Positions 26,126 to 35,397 are shown, counted from the first letter of the stretch. The stretch is DNA of 38,424 nucleotides from an uncultured Bryobacterales bacterium (GCA_937959285.1 CALGAR010000093.1:1-38424); one strand, 5' to 3'. Notes: generated from the letters alone by a model not told the origin. Translations and numbers: made by a program.

Positions 26126-28012
26126 ATGCTGCCAGCCAAAACATTCTTTCCCATTCTCCTTCTCCTTGCTGGAGGTTCCGCACATTTCGCCGCGGGTGCA
26201 GATGCGACGCTCGTTGTGAAGACGCCGATGCCTCCTCCATCCTGGGCTCTCATGGAGCGAGAGCTTCTCAAAGCGAACTCTCTGGCCTGCGAGCGCTTTG
26301 CCGAGAAGTACCTCGATGAGCGAGGGTACCTGCTGCACACGCCTCGCTGGGGCACGCTCGACGGGCCGGACGATGCCATCGAGACCTTCTACAACTGGAC
26401 GCTCCTGCATGCGCTCGGCGGTTCCGACGCCGTACTCAAACACTATCAGCGGGCGCAGGAAGGCCACTGGCGGCAGTATGGCGAGCTAAGAACGAAACTC
26501 ACGGAGCTTGCCGCAAACGGAGCCTACTACAAGGAATTCATCACCATGTCCGACTGGTTCCATACCGGCGAAGGCATGCGCGCCTTCTTTCTGTTTGGCC
26601 TCTCCGAACCCAATAACGCTCGCTATCGGGAGCGGATGAAACGCTTCGCCGGCATGTACATGAACGAAGACCCCGAAGCGCCCAACTACGATCCGGTCAA
26701 CAAGGTCATCAAGAGCATCTGGAACGGCAGCAAAGGACCGATGATGCGCAAGGCCACTGTCTACGACTGGGTAGGCGATCCCGTCCCGGGCAGCTTTCAT
26801 CTGCTTCACAATCCCGCGGGGCGGAGTCAACTGCTCGATCTGGAAAAGTGGTACCCGCGGATGCTGGCGCATTGCAACGAATATCTCGACAGTGTCGGCG
26901 ATAACTTCCTGAATCTGGCCGCGACGATTCTGGGCTTGAACGCGTACATGTTGACGGGAGAAGCCAAATACCGCAATTGGGTCCTCGAATACGTCGATGC
27001 GTGGAAGCAGCGGACCGAGGCGACCGGGGGCAACATTCCGAGCAACGTCGGGCTAGACGGCAAACCCGGCGGCGAGTACGGCGGCCAGTGGTGGAAAGGA
27101 ACTTACGGTTGGAACTTCACGATCTTCGACGGAGAGATCGAAAAGATCGCGCATCGAAACTACTTCACGGCAGGGTCATGGCCGGGCTTCAGCAATGCGC
27201 TTCTGCTGACTGGAGATCAGGGCTATGTGAACGTGCTGCGGCGGCAGATGGACAACATCTACGCCCAGAAGAAGATCGTGGACGGCAAGGTCCTGCTGCC
27301 GCAGATGTACGGCGATCCTCGCGGCTACAAGTACAACGGTCCTCCGAGCTGGTATCACTACACCGACAATCTCCACACAGACCGTCTGACTGAGATCTAT
27401 CTCTGGTCGATGGACAGGAAGGATCTCGACCGCGTGCCGGTGACGGACTGGATCGCCTTCCTAGAAGGTAAGGACCCGGGCTACCCGGAACGCGCGTTGC
27501 AAGCGGACTTTGAGCACATCCGCCAGAAGGTAAAGGCGATGGAGGAGGACATCACCACGCCTGATACACGTCTGGCTGATTATCTTCTCGACCTGAATCC
27601 AGCGGCGACGAATACCCTGGTCAATCTCACGTTAGGCGGATATTTCGCGAAAGGGCGCATCTGGGTGCTGCATTCCCGTTTCCGCTACTTTGATCCAGAG
27701 AAACGGCGGGCGGGACTGCCCGAGGATGTCGCGGCGCTGGTGGAAAAGCTCGAAGATCAGTCTGCAACGGTGATGCTGGTCAATATTAGCCCGCTCCGCG
27801 CTCGTACAGTCGTTGTTCAGGCAGGCGCCTACGGAGAGCATCAGATTCAAACTGCGACAGCCGGCAGCAGCTCGGTCGCCGTGAACGCGCCGTTCCTGAC
27901 CGTGCGGCTCGAGCCGGGTTGCGGCGCGCGAATTGTAGTCCGCATGGAGCGCTACAAGAATCAACCGACGCTGGCTCACCCGTGGGACCGAGGCTGGTAC
28001 GGACGCAGCTAG
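26126..28012 (+). CDS. Exported conserved protein, probably alpha-toroid fold, function unknown
   Basis: GAGGAG eight bases ahead supports ATG 26126. Residues 1-25 form a signal peptide. The mature protein (about 600 residues) is rich in Trp and Tyr, with helical segments such as ETFYNWTLLHALGGSD, MSDWFHTGEGMRAFFLFGL and WNFTIFDGEIEKIAHRNYF. A C-terminal beta domain (about 540-605) ends the protein. The pattern is like (alpha/alpha)-toroid proteins found in carbohydrate-active enzymes and in uncharacterised exported proteins of Planctomycetota and Acidobacteriota. I see no recognised catalytic motif and give no enzymatic name. It ends directly against the convergent TonB receptor gene. Confidence 0.7.
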   Translation: MLPAKTFFPILLLLAGGSAHFAAGADATLVVKTPMPPPSWALMERELLKANSLACERFAEKYLDERGYLLHTPRWGTLDGPDDAIETFYNWTLLHALGGSDAVLKHYQRAQEGHWRQYGELRTKLTELAANGAYYKEFITMSDWFHTGEGMRAFFLFGLSEPNNARYRERMKRFAGMYMNEDPEAPNYDPVNKVIKSIWNGSKGPMMRKATVYDWVGDPVPGSFHLLHNPAGRSQLLDLEKWYPRMLAHCNEYLDSVGDNFLNLAATILGLNAYMLTGEAKYRNWVLEYVDAWKQRTEATGGNIPSNVGLDGKPGGEYGGQWWKGTYGWNFTIFDGEIEKIAHRNYFTAGSWPGFSNALLLTGDQGYVNVLRRQMDNIYAQKKIVDGKVLLPQMYGDPRGYKYNGPPSWYHYTDNLHTDRLTEIYLWSMDRKDLDRVPVTDWIAFLEGKDPGYPERALQADFEHIRQKVKAMEEDITTPDTRLADYLLDLNPAATNTLVNLTLGGYFAKGRIWVLHSRFRYFDPEKRRAGLPEDVAALVEKLEDQSATVMLVNISPLRARTVVVQAGAYGEHQIQTATAGSSSVAVNAPFLTVRLEPGCGARIVVRMERYKNQPTLAHPWDRGWYGRS

Positions 28013-31000
28013 CTAGAACCGGAAGTGCAGCCCGATCTGAGCCATCCGCGGACCGCCGGACTGAAGAGCCGGCGCGAGGCCTGCATTCGGACGTCCGCGG
28101 CCAAGCATCATATTGAGCAGCGAGGTCGATTCCCCAAAGAGCGGATGGGAAAGAAAGCGAACCGGGTCACCAAAACTTGGCCGGTTCGCGACGTTGTGCA
28201 CCTCGAACCGAACGCCAAGACTGGCCCCAGCTATCTGCAACTGCCTCTCGATGGCTGCATCGACCTGAACCAGGCCGAAGCCCCGGATCGCGTTTCGCCC
28301 CAGGGATCCTTGTCTTCCGTCATTCCGTAGGCGAAACGCGTCCGGATTCAGCCGGCGCCCGTTGGGAGCGGACGGGTCCAGCAGCCAGATTGGTTGCCCG
28401 CTGATGAGGTCGGGACGGGCAGCGTTGTCAAATCCAAGTCCGAAGCCATTCTCGCGGGAAACAAGGTCGATGGGAAAGGCCGTACGCACGCGTCCAATCC
28501 CGCTCAGCGTCCAGTTACGTAGCAGGCGCGTAGCGATGGACTTTCCCATCGGCGCCGGCAACTCCCAGGTAAAGGCCCCCTGGAGAGAATGCCTGGCGTC
28601 AAAATTCGAAGGTCCCCGGTCACGGGAGAAGCCGTGGGCGGGATCTACAAGAAAGAGTGCCGAATCCCAAGAACTATTATCAATCGAGTGACCCCAGGTG
28701 TAAGAAATCAGACCACCGAGCCCCCGACTCACCTGCCGGCGGTATTGTACCTGGAGAGCATGGTAGTCTGAGATCCCTTCATTGGTCGCCAGCACGATAC
28801 GGGGCTGGTCCGTTCCGGCGACGACGTAGCTCTCCCTGCGGAGCAAGCGGCGTCCGGAAGAGCCAACATAGCCCAGCGATAGTACAGACCTTGAATCGAC
28901 GGCGCGTTCCAGGGACAGATTCCACTGCATCGTATAGGGCAGCCGGAGCCCGGGAGCATAGCCGTAGTCGAGATTGTTTGTGATGCTGGGCTCGCCCGCA
29001 GCAGTGAGCGCCGTATACCAGCGGTTGAATGGAGCCCCATTCAGCAGCTCCGTGGCTGAGACAAAGCCTGTGTCATAAAAGATTCCGAAGCCGCCCCGAA
29101 GCACTGTTGTCGAGGCTTCATTCAACCGCCAGGCGATCCCAACCCGCGGCGCAAACTGCGTATAGCTGGCACGCCAGATCGGGGTCTGCTCGTAGGCCAT
29201 CAAAAACTCGCCGTTCGGTAGAGCAATGGGTTCTGACGGAAAACTACCGCGGAAGCTGCCGCTGCCGGCGCCCAAGCCCGGCGCTCGAAAACTGGGCGCC
29301 GGGGTGAACTCCCATCGCATGCCCCAGGTGACGTTCAGCCGCGGTGTGAGCGCGCACGTATCCTGAGCGAATGATGAAAAGATCTCGATCACGCTGGAGC
29401 CCGCTCCGGCTTCGAAGGTCGTATATGAGGGCGTCACTCCATTCAAAAGATCATCGAGACTGGAGTACGTGGCAGTCATCGCAGTGAAGGCACCGTCGCG
29501 AGTCGGCGTCACACGCTGGTAATCGAGGCCGAAACGAATCTGATGCCGGCCGGACGTCAGCGCAAACGTACTTGCCATATTCCATTGCCCTTGGTGCGAC
29601 CGCTCCCCCTGCCCGATCAGTATTTGTCCTAGCCCATCAATCCAGACTGCCTGAACACCGTTGCCAGGACCAGGCACTGGCGGGAGCAGCGGCGTGAGAT
29701 CGGGTGTTTTCGCTCCATCGAGCGGAATCGAAGCCCATCGCGTGTCGACGGCGGCTCGCGAGATGTTGAGCCGCGTATCGTTGGTTACCGAGGGCGTCAG
29801 CGCCGAGACGACGCCCATCGTGAAGCTGCGCGTACGAAAATCGGCATCATTCACCTGCAGATAGCCGGACCGGCTCGATGACGGCGTCTCCTTGTAGCGA
29901 ACGAACGCCAGCCCGCGCTCGCCGAGCGCTTGATCGATGCGGAGGCTCCCGGTGTGAACGGATGAAGGCCAGCTTACCTGAGCGGTTCTCTCGGAAACCT
30001 TCCCGCCGTTGTTCATTTCCGGAACAGGAAACGCGTCCAAAACACCGCGAACATGCTGCGGCGCCTTCTGCCTCACCTCAAGGGACGGAACCATATGCCG
30101 GAACGTAAAGGGTTGAATGAGCCGGATCGATTCCCCGCTTGCAAAGAAGAATGTGTGATCCCGCCGCAGCGGACCTCCAAACGATCCTCCGAAATCGTGC
30201 AATCGGGCTGCGGCTCGTGGAATTCCGCTTCGGTTGGCGAGCCAGTTATTGGCGCCCAGCTCTTCATGGCTGCCGTTGTAAAATGCCTCGCCGTGAAACT
30301 CATTGGAGCCGGAGCGCGTGATGATCGCCACCTGGGCGCCCGGCATTTTGCCGAATTCCGGCGCGAACGTCGACGTCTGCACACGAACCTCCTGCACTTC
30401 TGGTAGCGCCGCGAGGGTGTGAAGACTCCCGATCGAAGTCATCGCCGGAAGCGCGCCCCCAGGGAACTGACCGATCAGGCCACTGCCGGTAACAGCATTG
30501 TTCGCGCTCAGTCCGTCGACAAGAAAGTAGTTCGTGTTCGGTCGCTGGCCGGACGAGGAAAACTGTCCCGCCTCGCCGCTCGCAGCAGGCGTGGTCAGTA
30601 CGCCAGATGCGAACTCGAGCATGCCATGAAGCCCCTTCGTTCTCAACGGCAGGGCCTCAAAAGGTTCACGCCGGAAGGTTAGGACTGTGCTGCCATCCTC
30701 TGTGTTGATCTGCTCGTGCCCTCCCTCAACGTTGATCACCTCCTGAACGCTGCCGAGCTCGAGCATGAAATCAACACGCACACTCTGGACGGCGCCTACT
30801 TCGACGCCCAGCCTCGCGGCAGTACGAAAGCCAGGGCGCCGCACAGTAATCTTGTAAGCGCCCCCTGGCAGGGTGGAAACGAAATACATGCCGCGGTGGT
30901 CGGACTCAGCAACGCGGCGGACTCCCGTCTGCTGGTTCATCACCGTTACAACGGCTCCAGGAAGAACCGCTCCCGAGGAGTCCTGAATGACACCCGTGAT

Positions 31001-31072
31001 GATTGCTCTGTTCTGCGCGCGTAGCGCTATCGCCCCAAGGAGGACGGCGACCAGCAGGACCAGCCGCCGCAT
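28013..31072 (-). CDS. TonB-dependent receptor with N-terminal carboxypeptidase-regulatory domain (Oar-like)
   Basis: The 1019-residue protein has a signal peptide (MRRLVLLVAVLLGAIALRAQ). A carboxypeptidase-regulatory-like beta sandwich follows at about 22-105 (ITGVIQDSSGAVLPGAVVTV; GMYFVSTLPGGAYKITV), then a plug-like region to about 260. A long outer-membrane beta-barrel ends in the C-terminal Phe (QIGLHFRF) that marks barrel assembly. Acidobacteriota encode many such Oar-like proteins for uptake of large substrates. There is no secretin/STN signalling domain before the plug. Its ATG (31072) follows the anti-sigma stop with no gap, so it is the third gene of the sigma/anti-sigma operon and its likely output or sensor. 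Substrate unknown. Confidence 0.9.
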   Translation of the reverse strand: MRRLVLLVAVLLGAIALRAQNRAIITGVIQDSSGAVLPGAVVTVMNQQTGVRRVAESDHRGMYFVSTLPGGAYKITVRRPGFRTAARLGVEVGAVQSVRVDFMLELGSVQEVINVEGGHEQINTEDGSTVLTFRREPFEALPLRTKGLHGMLEFASGVLTTPAASGEAGQFSSSGQRPNTNYFLVDGLSANNAVTGSGLIGQFPGGALPAMTSIGSLHTLAALPEVQEVRVQTSTFAPEFGKMPGAQVAIITRSGSNEFHGEAFYNGSHEELGANNWLANRSGIPRAAARLHDFGGSFGGPLRRDHTFFFASGESIRLIQPFTFRHMVPSLEVRQKAPQHVRGVLDAFPVPEMNNGGKVSERTAQVSWPSSVHTGSLRIDQALGERGLAFVRYKETPSSSRSGYLQVNDADFRTRSFTMGVVSALTPSVTNDTRLNISRAAVDTRWASIPLDGAKTPDLTPLLPPVPGPGNGVQAVWIDGLGQILIGQGERSHQGQWNMASTFALTSGRHQIRFGLDYQRVTPTRDGAFTAMTATYSSLDDLLNGVTPSYTTFEAGAGSSVIEIFSSFAQDTCALTPRLNVTWGMRWEFTPAPSFRAPGLGAGSGSFRGSFPSEPIALPNGEFLMAYEQTPIWRASYTQFAPRVGIAWRLNEASTTVLRGGFGIFYDTGFVSATELLNGAPFNRWYTALTAAGEPSITNNLDYGYAPGLRLPYTMQWNLSLERAVDSRSVLSLGYVGSSGRRLLRRESYVVAGTDQPRIVLATNEGISDYHALQVQYRRQVSRGLGGLISYTWGHSIDNSSWDSALFLVDPAHGFSRDRGPSNFDARHSLQGAFTWELPAPMGKSIATRLLRNWTLSGIGRVRTAFPIDLVSRENGFGLGFDNAARPDLISGQPIWLLDPSAPNGRRLNPDAFRLRNDGRQGSLGRNAIRGFGLVQVDAAIERQLQIAGASLGVRFEVHNVANRPSFGDPVRFLSHPLFGESTSLLNMMLGRGRPNAGLAPALQSGGPRMAQIGLHFRF

Positions 31073-32686
31073 CTACTTCTCCCTAAGAACTGGCTCCCAG
31101 GCCGCCAGGCCCCCCTTCCAGCGCCCAAACGAGCCGCGTACACCGTCCACCGCATCTTCCGGATTCGCCAAAGGCTCCGAGGGCGCCAAAGCGCGCGTCA
31201 GCGCGCTGTCAAGCTGCTGTGTTGCTCTCAAGAACTGGTGGGCGCATGCCTGCCAGGATGCACACCCAGCGGGAACAGCAGCGGCCTCAGCGCCAATCAA
31301 GGGCTCCAGCCTGGAAGCGAATTCAGCAGCACCGTTCTGAATCGCAGCCACATGATTCCGAACGATCGACCGGAGAGTGGCCTTTTCGTCACCGCTGAGC
31401 TTGGATTCGCGTTCGCTGGAAAATCGAATCGCGAGATTCTCCAGGGCGTGCGCCCGCGCTAAATTCGCTTCGCTCCGCTCAAGCATCTCGTTCACGTACT
31501 GCTCAAGCAAGGCGCTTCCTCCAAAAAATGCCTCAAGGCGCTTCTGGAGAGCATCGGGCCGCCGGACTGTTTCTGTCAGTACCTCCGCCGTAGTACCGCT
31601 GCTCACCGGAACTGGCGACTCAAACTCGACCACCACATTCGGAAGCCGGGACAGGGCCGCCATCAACTGCTTCTGCCGGCCTTCGTCAATGCCTACTGCC
31701 CGCACTTCGAGTTTGCCCGCAGCCTCGTCGCGCTCAAGCTCGATCGGTTCACCGAGATCGGCGCCGAGATTGTGCAGCGCCGCTACAACCCGCAGCTCGT
31801 CCGCCACGCTCAGCGCCGACGCAGGCGCGGCGGGACCAGGTGCGGCAGGCGCCGGCTCTGCTGGCGGCTCGGGCACATCTCCTGCATCGGAGATTTCGAC
31901 GGTATCGTTGTCCCTGAAGCGAAAGACCTCGTGGACGGCGCGGAGGTCGGAGGCACGCAGCGTCAGGGCTACCTCGGCAAGGTCACCCAGAGGCGTGCGC
32001 GTTTCGATGCGGTAAGCCGGACCGCCCGCAGCCTCGCTCTGCTTGAGGACAATGACTGCGTCCTCCTTCTGCGTTAACTGATCCCTCCAGCTCGAGTAGC
32101 TGGCGGCACTCAGCGGTTCATCCCAATCGAACTTCGCTGCGCGTAAGCGAGCCCGAAGTCTCTCGTCCGCCTCTGCCTCCGATGCCGTTGGGCGGGCTCG
32201 GCGATCCGCCGATCGCGAGGGTCTGACGTAGAGCAGGTCTCGCGTCTTAATGCGGATCATACGAGGCGGACCTGCCTCCCGTTCGCGAAGGATGGCTCGA
32301 TCCAGAAGCTCTGCGGCGCTGACGGTTTCGGGACGAGTCAGCGTGAAAAGCACGATGCCGGCGACAGCAGCGGCGGCAGCAGCAGCCCACCAAGCGGAAA
32401 AGGCACGCTTCCGAACCGGCTGCGGAATTCCTTCTGCGCCCGCACCGCCGAGTTCAGACCACAGATCTGCCCACTTGTTTGGAGGGGGCGGCAGAGACCG
32501 CTTGTGAGCGGCGTGATACGCCGAAGCTACTTTCAGCCCTTCCTGTATCTCGTAGAGCCGGTCGCGACACGCGTTGCAGCCAAGCAGGTGCTCGTCCACA
32601 GCAGCCATGCCAACGGGATCCAGCTCGCCATCGACATAGCAAAAGAGTGTCTCTTCGTCTGGATGAGTCATTAGCGGACTACGCAT
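31073..32686 (-). CDS. Membrane anti-sigma factor with N-terminal zinc finger and long extracytoplasmic part
   Basis: The 537-residue protein starts at 32686, overlapping the sigma-factor stop by 8 bases (ATGCGTAG). The N-terminus has the zinc-binding anti-sigma motif H33-x3-C37-x2-C40 in VDEHLLGCNACRDRL. A single Ala-rich membrane span lies at about 98-116. The remaining about 420 residues are beyond the membrane and charged, including a helical C-terminal part. Typical zinc-finger anti-sigmas are much shorter, so the extracytoplasmic part is an unusual sensor. It should hold the cognate ECF sigma inactive at the membrane until signalled. A Met at codon 6 is an alternative start. Confidence 0.85.
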   Translation of the reverse strand: MRSPLMTHPDEETLFCYVDGELDPVGMAAVDEHLLGCNACRDRLYEIQEGLKVASAYHAAHKRSLPPPPNKWADLWSELGGAGAEGIPQPVRKRAFSAWWAAAAAAAVAGIVLFTLTRPETVSAAELLDRAILREREAGPPRMIRIKTRDLLYVRPSRSADRRARPTASEAEADERLRARLRAAKFDWDEPLSAASYSSWRDQLTQKEDAVIVLKQSEAAGGPAYRIETRTPLGDLAEVALTLRASDLRAVHEVFRFRDNDTVEISDAGDVPEPPAEPAPAAPGPAAPASALSVADELRVVAALHNLGADLGEPIELERDEAAGKLEVRAVGIDEGRQKQLMAALSRLPNVVVEFESPVPVSSGTTAEVLTETVRRPDALQKRLEAFFGGSALLEQYVNEMLERSEANLARAHALENLAIRFSSERESKLSGDEKATLRSIVRNHVAAIQNGAAEFASRLEPLIGAEAAAVPAGCASWQACAHQFLRATQQLDSALTRALAPSEPLANPEDAVDGVRGSFGRWKGGLAAWEPVLREK

Positions 32687-33239
32687 GGACCACCTTTCTC
32701 AGCTTTCGAATCGCGCGCCTCAAAAACTCATTCACGCTCGACGCGCTGATACCCAGCACTTGGGCTATCTCGTTGTATCGGAGGCCTTCGGCGCGCAGGT
32801 GAAGGCATTGCCGCTGCTGTGGAGACAGCTCGGATACCGCCTGGCGAAGCAGCATGAGGCGCTCCGATTCGAGGAAAAATCGCTCAGGATTCGAAGTTTC
32901 CGCAGGGTGAGTGCTCGGGATGCCGTCGCTTTCCAGAGGATGCACTGTCCGCTCCCGAGCCCTGACCTTCAGGCCAAGGTTGTGAGCGACTCGAAATGCC
33001 CACGCCCGCGGATTCTCAATCTGCGCCCCATCCCGTATTTCTCTATAGAGGCGGAGAAACACCTCCTGGCATATTTCCTGGGCGGACCCGGGCGCTAAAC
33101 CGAGGGTGACAAGGTAGTAGTAGACATCTTCCCGCGATTCGAGGTAGACCTGTTCAACTTTTTCCCGTATCTCTGACAGAAATCCGTCCCTATGCCGGCC
33201 CAATTTTCGCGGTGAGGGCCGCTCGCCCACAAATAACAT
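32679..33239 (-). CDS. ECF-type RNA polymerase sigma factor
   Basis: ATG 33239 with GGGAG six bases upstream gives 186 residues; the longer in-frame extension (to 33353) has no site and a Cys/Arg-rich sequence unlike sigma factors. Region 2 is visible in EICQEVFLRLYREI and NPRAWAFRVAHNLGL. Region 4 helix-turn-helix is visible in LSPQQRQCLHLRAEGLRYNE, then IAQVLGISASSVNEFLRRAI. It directs RNA polymerase to a regulon that probably includes its own operon. It is translationally coupled to the anti-sigma gene, so the two are made in step. The divergent cyclase-ankyrin gene is a candidate target. Confidence 0.92.
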   Translation of the reverse strand: MLFVGERPSPRKLGRHRDGFLSEIREKVEQVYLESREDVYYYLVTLGLAPGSAQEICQEVFLRLYREIRDGAQIENPRAWAFRVAHNLGLKVRARERTVHPLESDGIPSTHPAETSNPERFFLESERLMLLRQAVSELSPQQRQCLHLRAEGLRYNEIAQVLGISASSVNEFLRRAIRKLRKVVHA

Positions 33240-33419
33240 TATGTCTCCCGCATAAAGGTCGCTCTGCCGAGTCCTTGAGCAAGCAGCGCAGCGCCAGCAG
33301 GGCGGTCGCTGTGCCTGGTGCCGTTTCAAAGACCCGGCAGGCGGCAATCTCACGACACCCGCATCAAGATTTTTTCTGCGCCTGCATCTATCTACGCGCG
33401 GAATTTTCGCGTTTCAGTC

Positions 33420-33437
33420 AGGAGGCCCCGTACGGGG
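33420..33437 (+). promoter_or_regulatory. Shine-Dalgarno followed by a 12-base perfect palindrome at the cyclase-ankyrin start
   Basis: AGGAGG at 33420-33425 is followed directly by CCCCGTACGGGG (33426-33437), then ATG at 33438. As DNA it is a perfect dyad. As RNA the palindrome can pair between two molecules, or form only a short hairpin, and its CCCC can pair with the G-rich ribosome-binding site. It may restrain initiation, or favour the second ATG at 33444. Confidence 0.5.
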
Positions 33438-35216
33438 ATGCATATGTTTCTAAACACGAAACTCAGCGCCGTGACGCTTCTTGCCATGGCAGCTTGCGGG
33501 ACGATTGCACATGCGGGTACGGTACCGGACGCACGTATTAGGGAAGCGGCATCGCGGACACTGGTTCTGCTTCAAAAGGTAGGCAGCGATTGGAAAGTCC
33601 AATGCGTCTCCTGCCATCATCAATCGCTGCCCATGATGGCTTTGCAATCGGCGCGGGAGCGCGGTCTGCCCATTGATGAACAGGCAGCTCGGGCGCATGC
33701 CGCGAAGACTTTGGCGCCCCTGCTCTCTTCAATCGACAAGGCCGTTCAGGCCAATTTCATCATTGATCCGCCCGTCAGCGATGGCTATGCGCTCCTCACT
33801 GCGCACGCCGCCGGTGTCGCCCCCAGCCTCACCACGGCTGTGTACGCCCGTCGGATCGGCAACTGGCAACGCAAGGACGGACACTTCCCTACCATTGACG
33901 GCCGTCCCCCTCACTCATCGAGCGTCTTCACGTCGACAGCACTTGCGTCACGCGCCATCGCCTTGTACTATCCGCGACAGTTAGAGGCGGAGCGCCAGAG
34001 CAAGTTGCTGCTCGCCCGAAAGTGGTTCGTATCCAATCATCCGGAATCGACGGAGGACCACGCGTTCCGGCTGATGGGCCTTGGTTGGACGGGCGGGTCG
34101 GAAATTGAGCGGATTCACGCCGCTTCGAAGCTGCTCGCCCTGCAGCGGGCTGATGGCGGGTGGTCGCAGCTTCCAGCCCTTGAGAGCGATCCCTACTCAA
34201 CCGGACAGGCGCTTGTGGCTCTCCGGCAGGCGGGCGGCATCACGCCAGACGATCCAAACTGGCAGCGAGGGCTGCAGTACCTCTTGAAGACCCAGGCTGC
34301 GGATGGGTCATGGTTCGTTAAGAGCAGGATCAACTCGAAAGCGCCTCACAGTCCGCCCTATTTTGACAGCGGCTTTCCTTACGGCAGGGATCAATACATT
34401 TCCTGCGCTGCTACAGCCTGGGCCGTGATGGCCCTTCTCGAAGCACTTCCGGTTGTTGCCCAGCCGGCAAAGCCATTGAGCATCAACGAGGCCGAGCCCT
34501 CCGGGATCGAGCCCTGGATGGAAGCCGCCCTCTTCGGACCCGTGCCGGAGCTGAGGGCTCTGCTCGACGCGGGTCTTGACCCGAACACCGCAACGAAGGA
34601 GGGAACTTCGCTGCTGATGATGGCTGCGACCGATCCGCAGAAGGTCGCCCTTCTCCTTGAGCGTGGTGCGAAGGTCAACCAGGCGGCGAAGAGCGGATAC
34701 ACTCCGCTCCTGGTGGCTTCCGTGTATCAGAACAACGCTGAATCGGTCCGCATCCTGCTCGAAAAGGGCGCGAAAGTGAAGCCGGAAGGCAAAGTGATGT
34801 TTAACGCCTCTCCGCTCTTCCTCGCTGCCTTTGCCGGTGACACTGCCACGGTGGAGCTGCTTGCCGCTCGGGGAGCCGCAATCGACCAAAGCATGATGCT
34901 CCTGGGAATGCTGCACATGTCTCCTATCCAGATCGCTGCCGTCAAAAACGACGCAAACATGGTGCGGGCATTGGTGAAAGCCGGTGCAAATGTGAACCAG
35001 GTCGACGTAGTCGGCATGACCGCGTTAAGCTGGGTTTCCCTCCAACAGAAAGCAGACATGATTCGCACTCTGCTTGAATTAGGCGCTAACCCGAAAGTCA
35101 TCGACAAGCTGGGGCAGACGCCGATTGAACACGCAAACTCAATCGCCCATTCCGGCCACGAAGCACGCTGGCTGCTTCAGAGGGCGACGGCGCCCGACCT
35201 CGCTCAAACGAGGTAA
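33438..35216 (+). CDS. Exported cyclase-fold protein with CxxCH motif and C-terminal ankyrin repeats
   Basis: From ATG 33438 (592 residues) the N-terminus is a signal peptide (MHMFLNTKLSAVTLLAMAAC, cleavage near AHA). C56-V-S-C59-H60-H61 is a heme-c attachment motif (CxxCH). Residues about 45-335 resemble the alpha-barrel of squalene-hopene cyclase/prenyltransferase-like proteins, with QW-like motifs (LLALQRADGGWSQL; QAADGSWFVK). The DxDD catalytic motif of true hopene cyclases is not seen, so cyclase activity is doubtful. Residues about 358-590 hold at least five ankyrin repeats (LLLERGAKVNQAAKSGYTPL and similar). Predicted to be periplasmic, perhaps a redox or binding protein. It diverges from the ECF sigma operon. 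Confidence 0.75.
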   Translation: MHMFLNTKLSAVTLLAMAACGTIAHAGTVPDARIREAASRTLVLLQKVGSDWKVQCVSCHHQSLPMMALQSARERGLPIDEQAARAHAAKTLAPLLSSIDKAVQANFIIDPPVSDGYALLTAHAAGVAPSLTTAVYARRIGNWQRKDGHFPTIDGRPPHSSSVFTSTALASRAIALYYPRQLEAERQSKLLLARKWFVSNHPESTEDHAFRLMGLGWTGGSEIERIHAASKLLALQRADGGWSQLPALESDPYSTGQALVALRQAGGITPDDPNWQRGLQYLLKTQAADGSWFVKSRINSKAPHSPPYFDSGFPYGRDQYISCAATAWAVMALLEALPVVAQPAKPLSINEAEPSGIEPWMEAALFGPVPELRALLDAGLDPNTATKEGTSLLMMAATDPQKVALLLERGAKVNQAAKSGYTPLLVASVYQNNAESVRILLEKGAKVKPEGKVMFNASPLFLAAFAGDTATVELLAARGAAIDQSMMLLGMLHMSPIQIAAVKNDANMVRALVKAGANVNQVDVVGMTALSWVSLQQKADMIRTLLELGANPKVIDKLGQTPIEHANSIAHSGHEARWLLQRATAPDLAQTR

Positions 35217-35397
35217 CCGCTCCGGCTGCCGTTTTAAAGCGCAGTCGCTACTCCTCCGCGCTTGTTCTGGGAGGAAACGAATTAACGTTTTCTCCCTTCT
35301 TCCTGCCCGGCTCTGCACGTCCCTCCAAAAATCCTCTCCATAGGGACTTTCTCTCAGTGCCTTTCTTTCAGCAAGTTTCTTCAACCCGAAATCTGCC

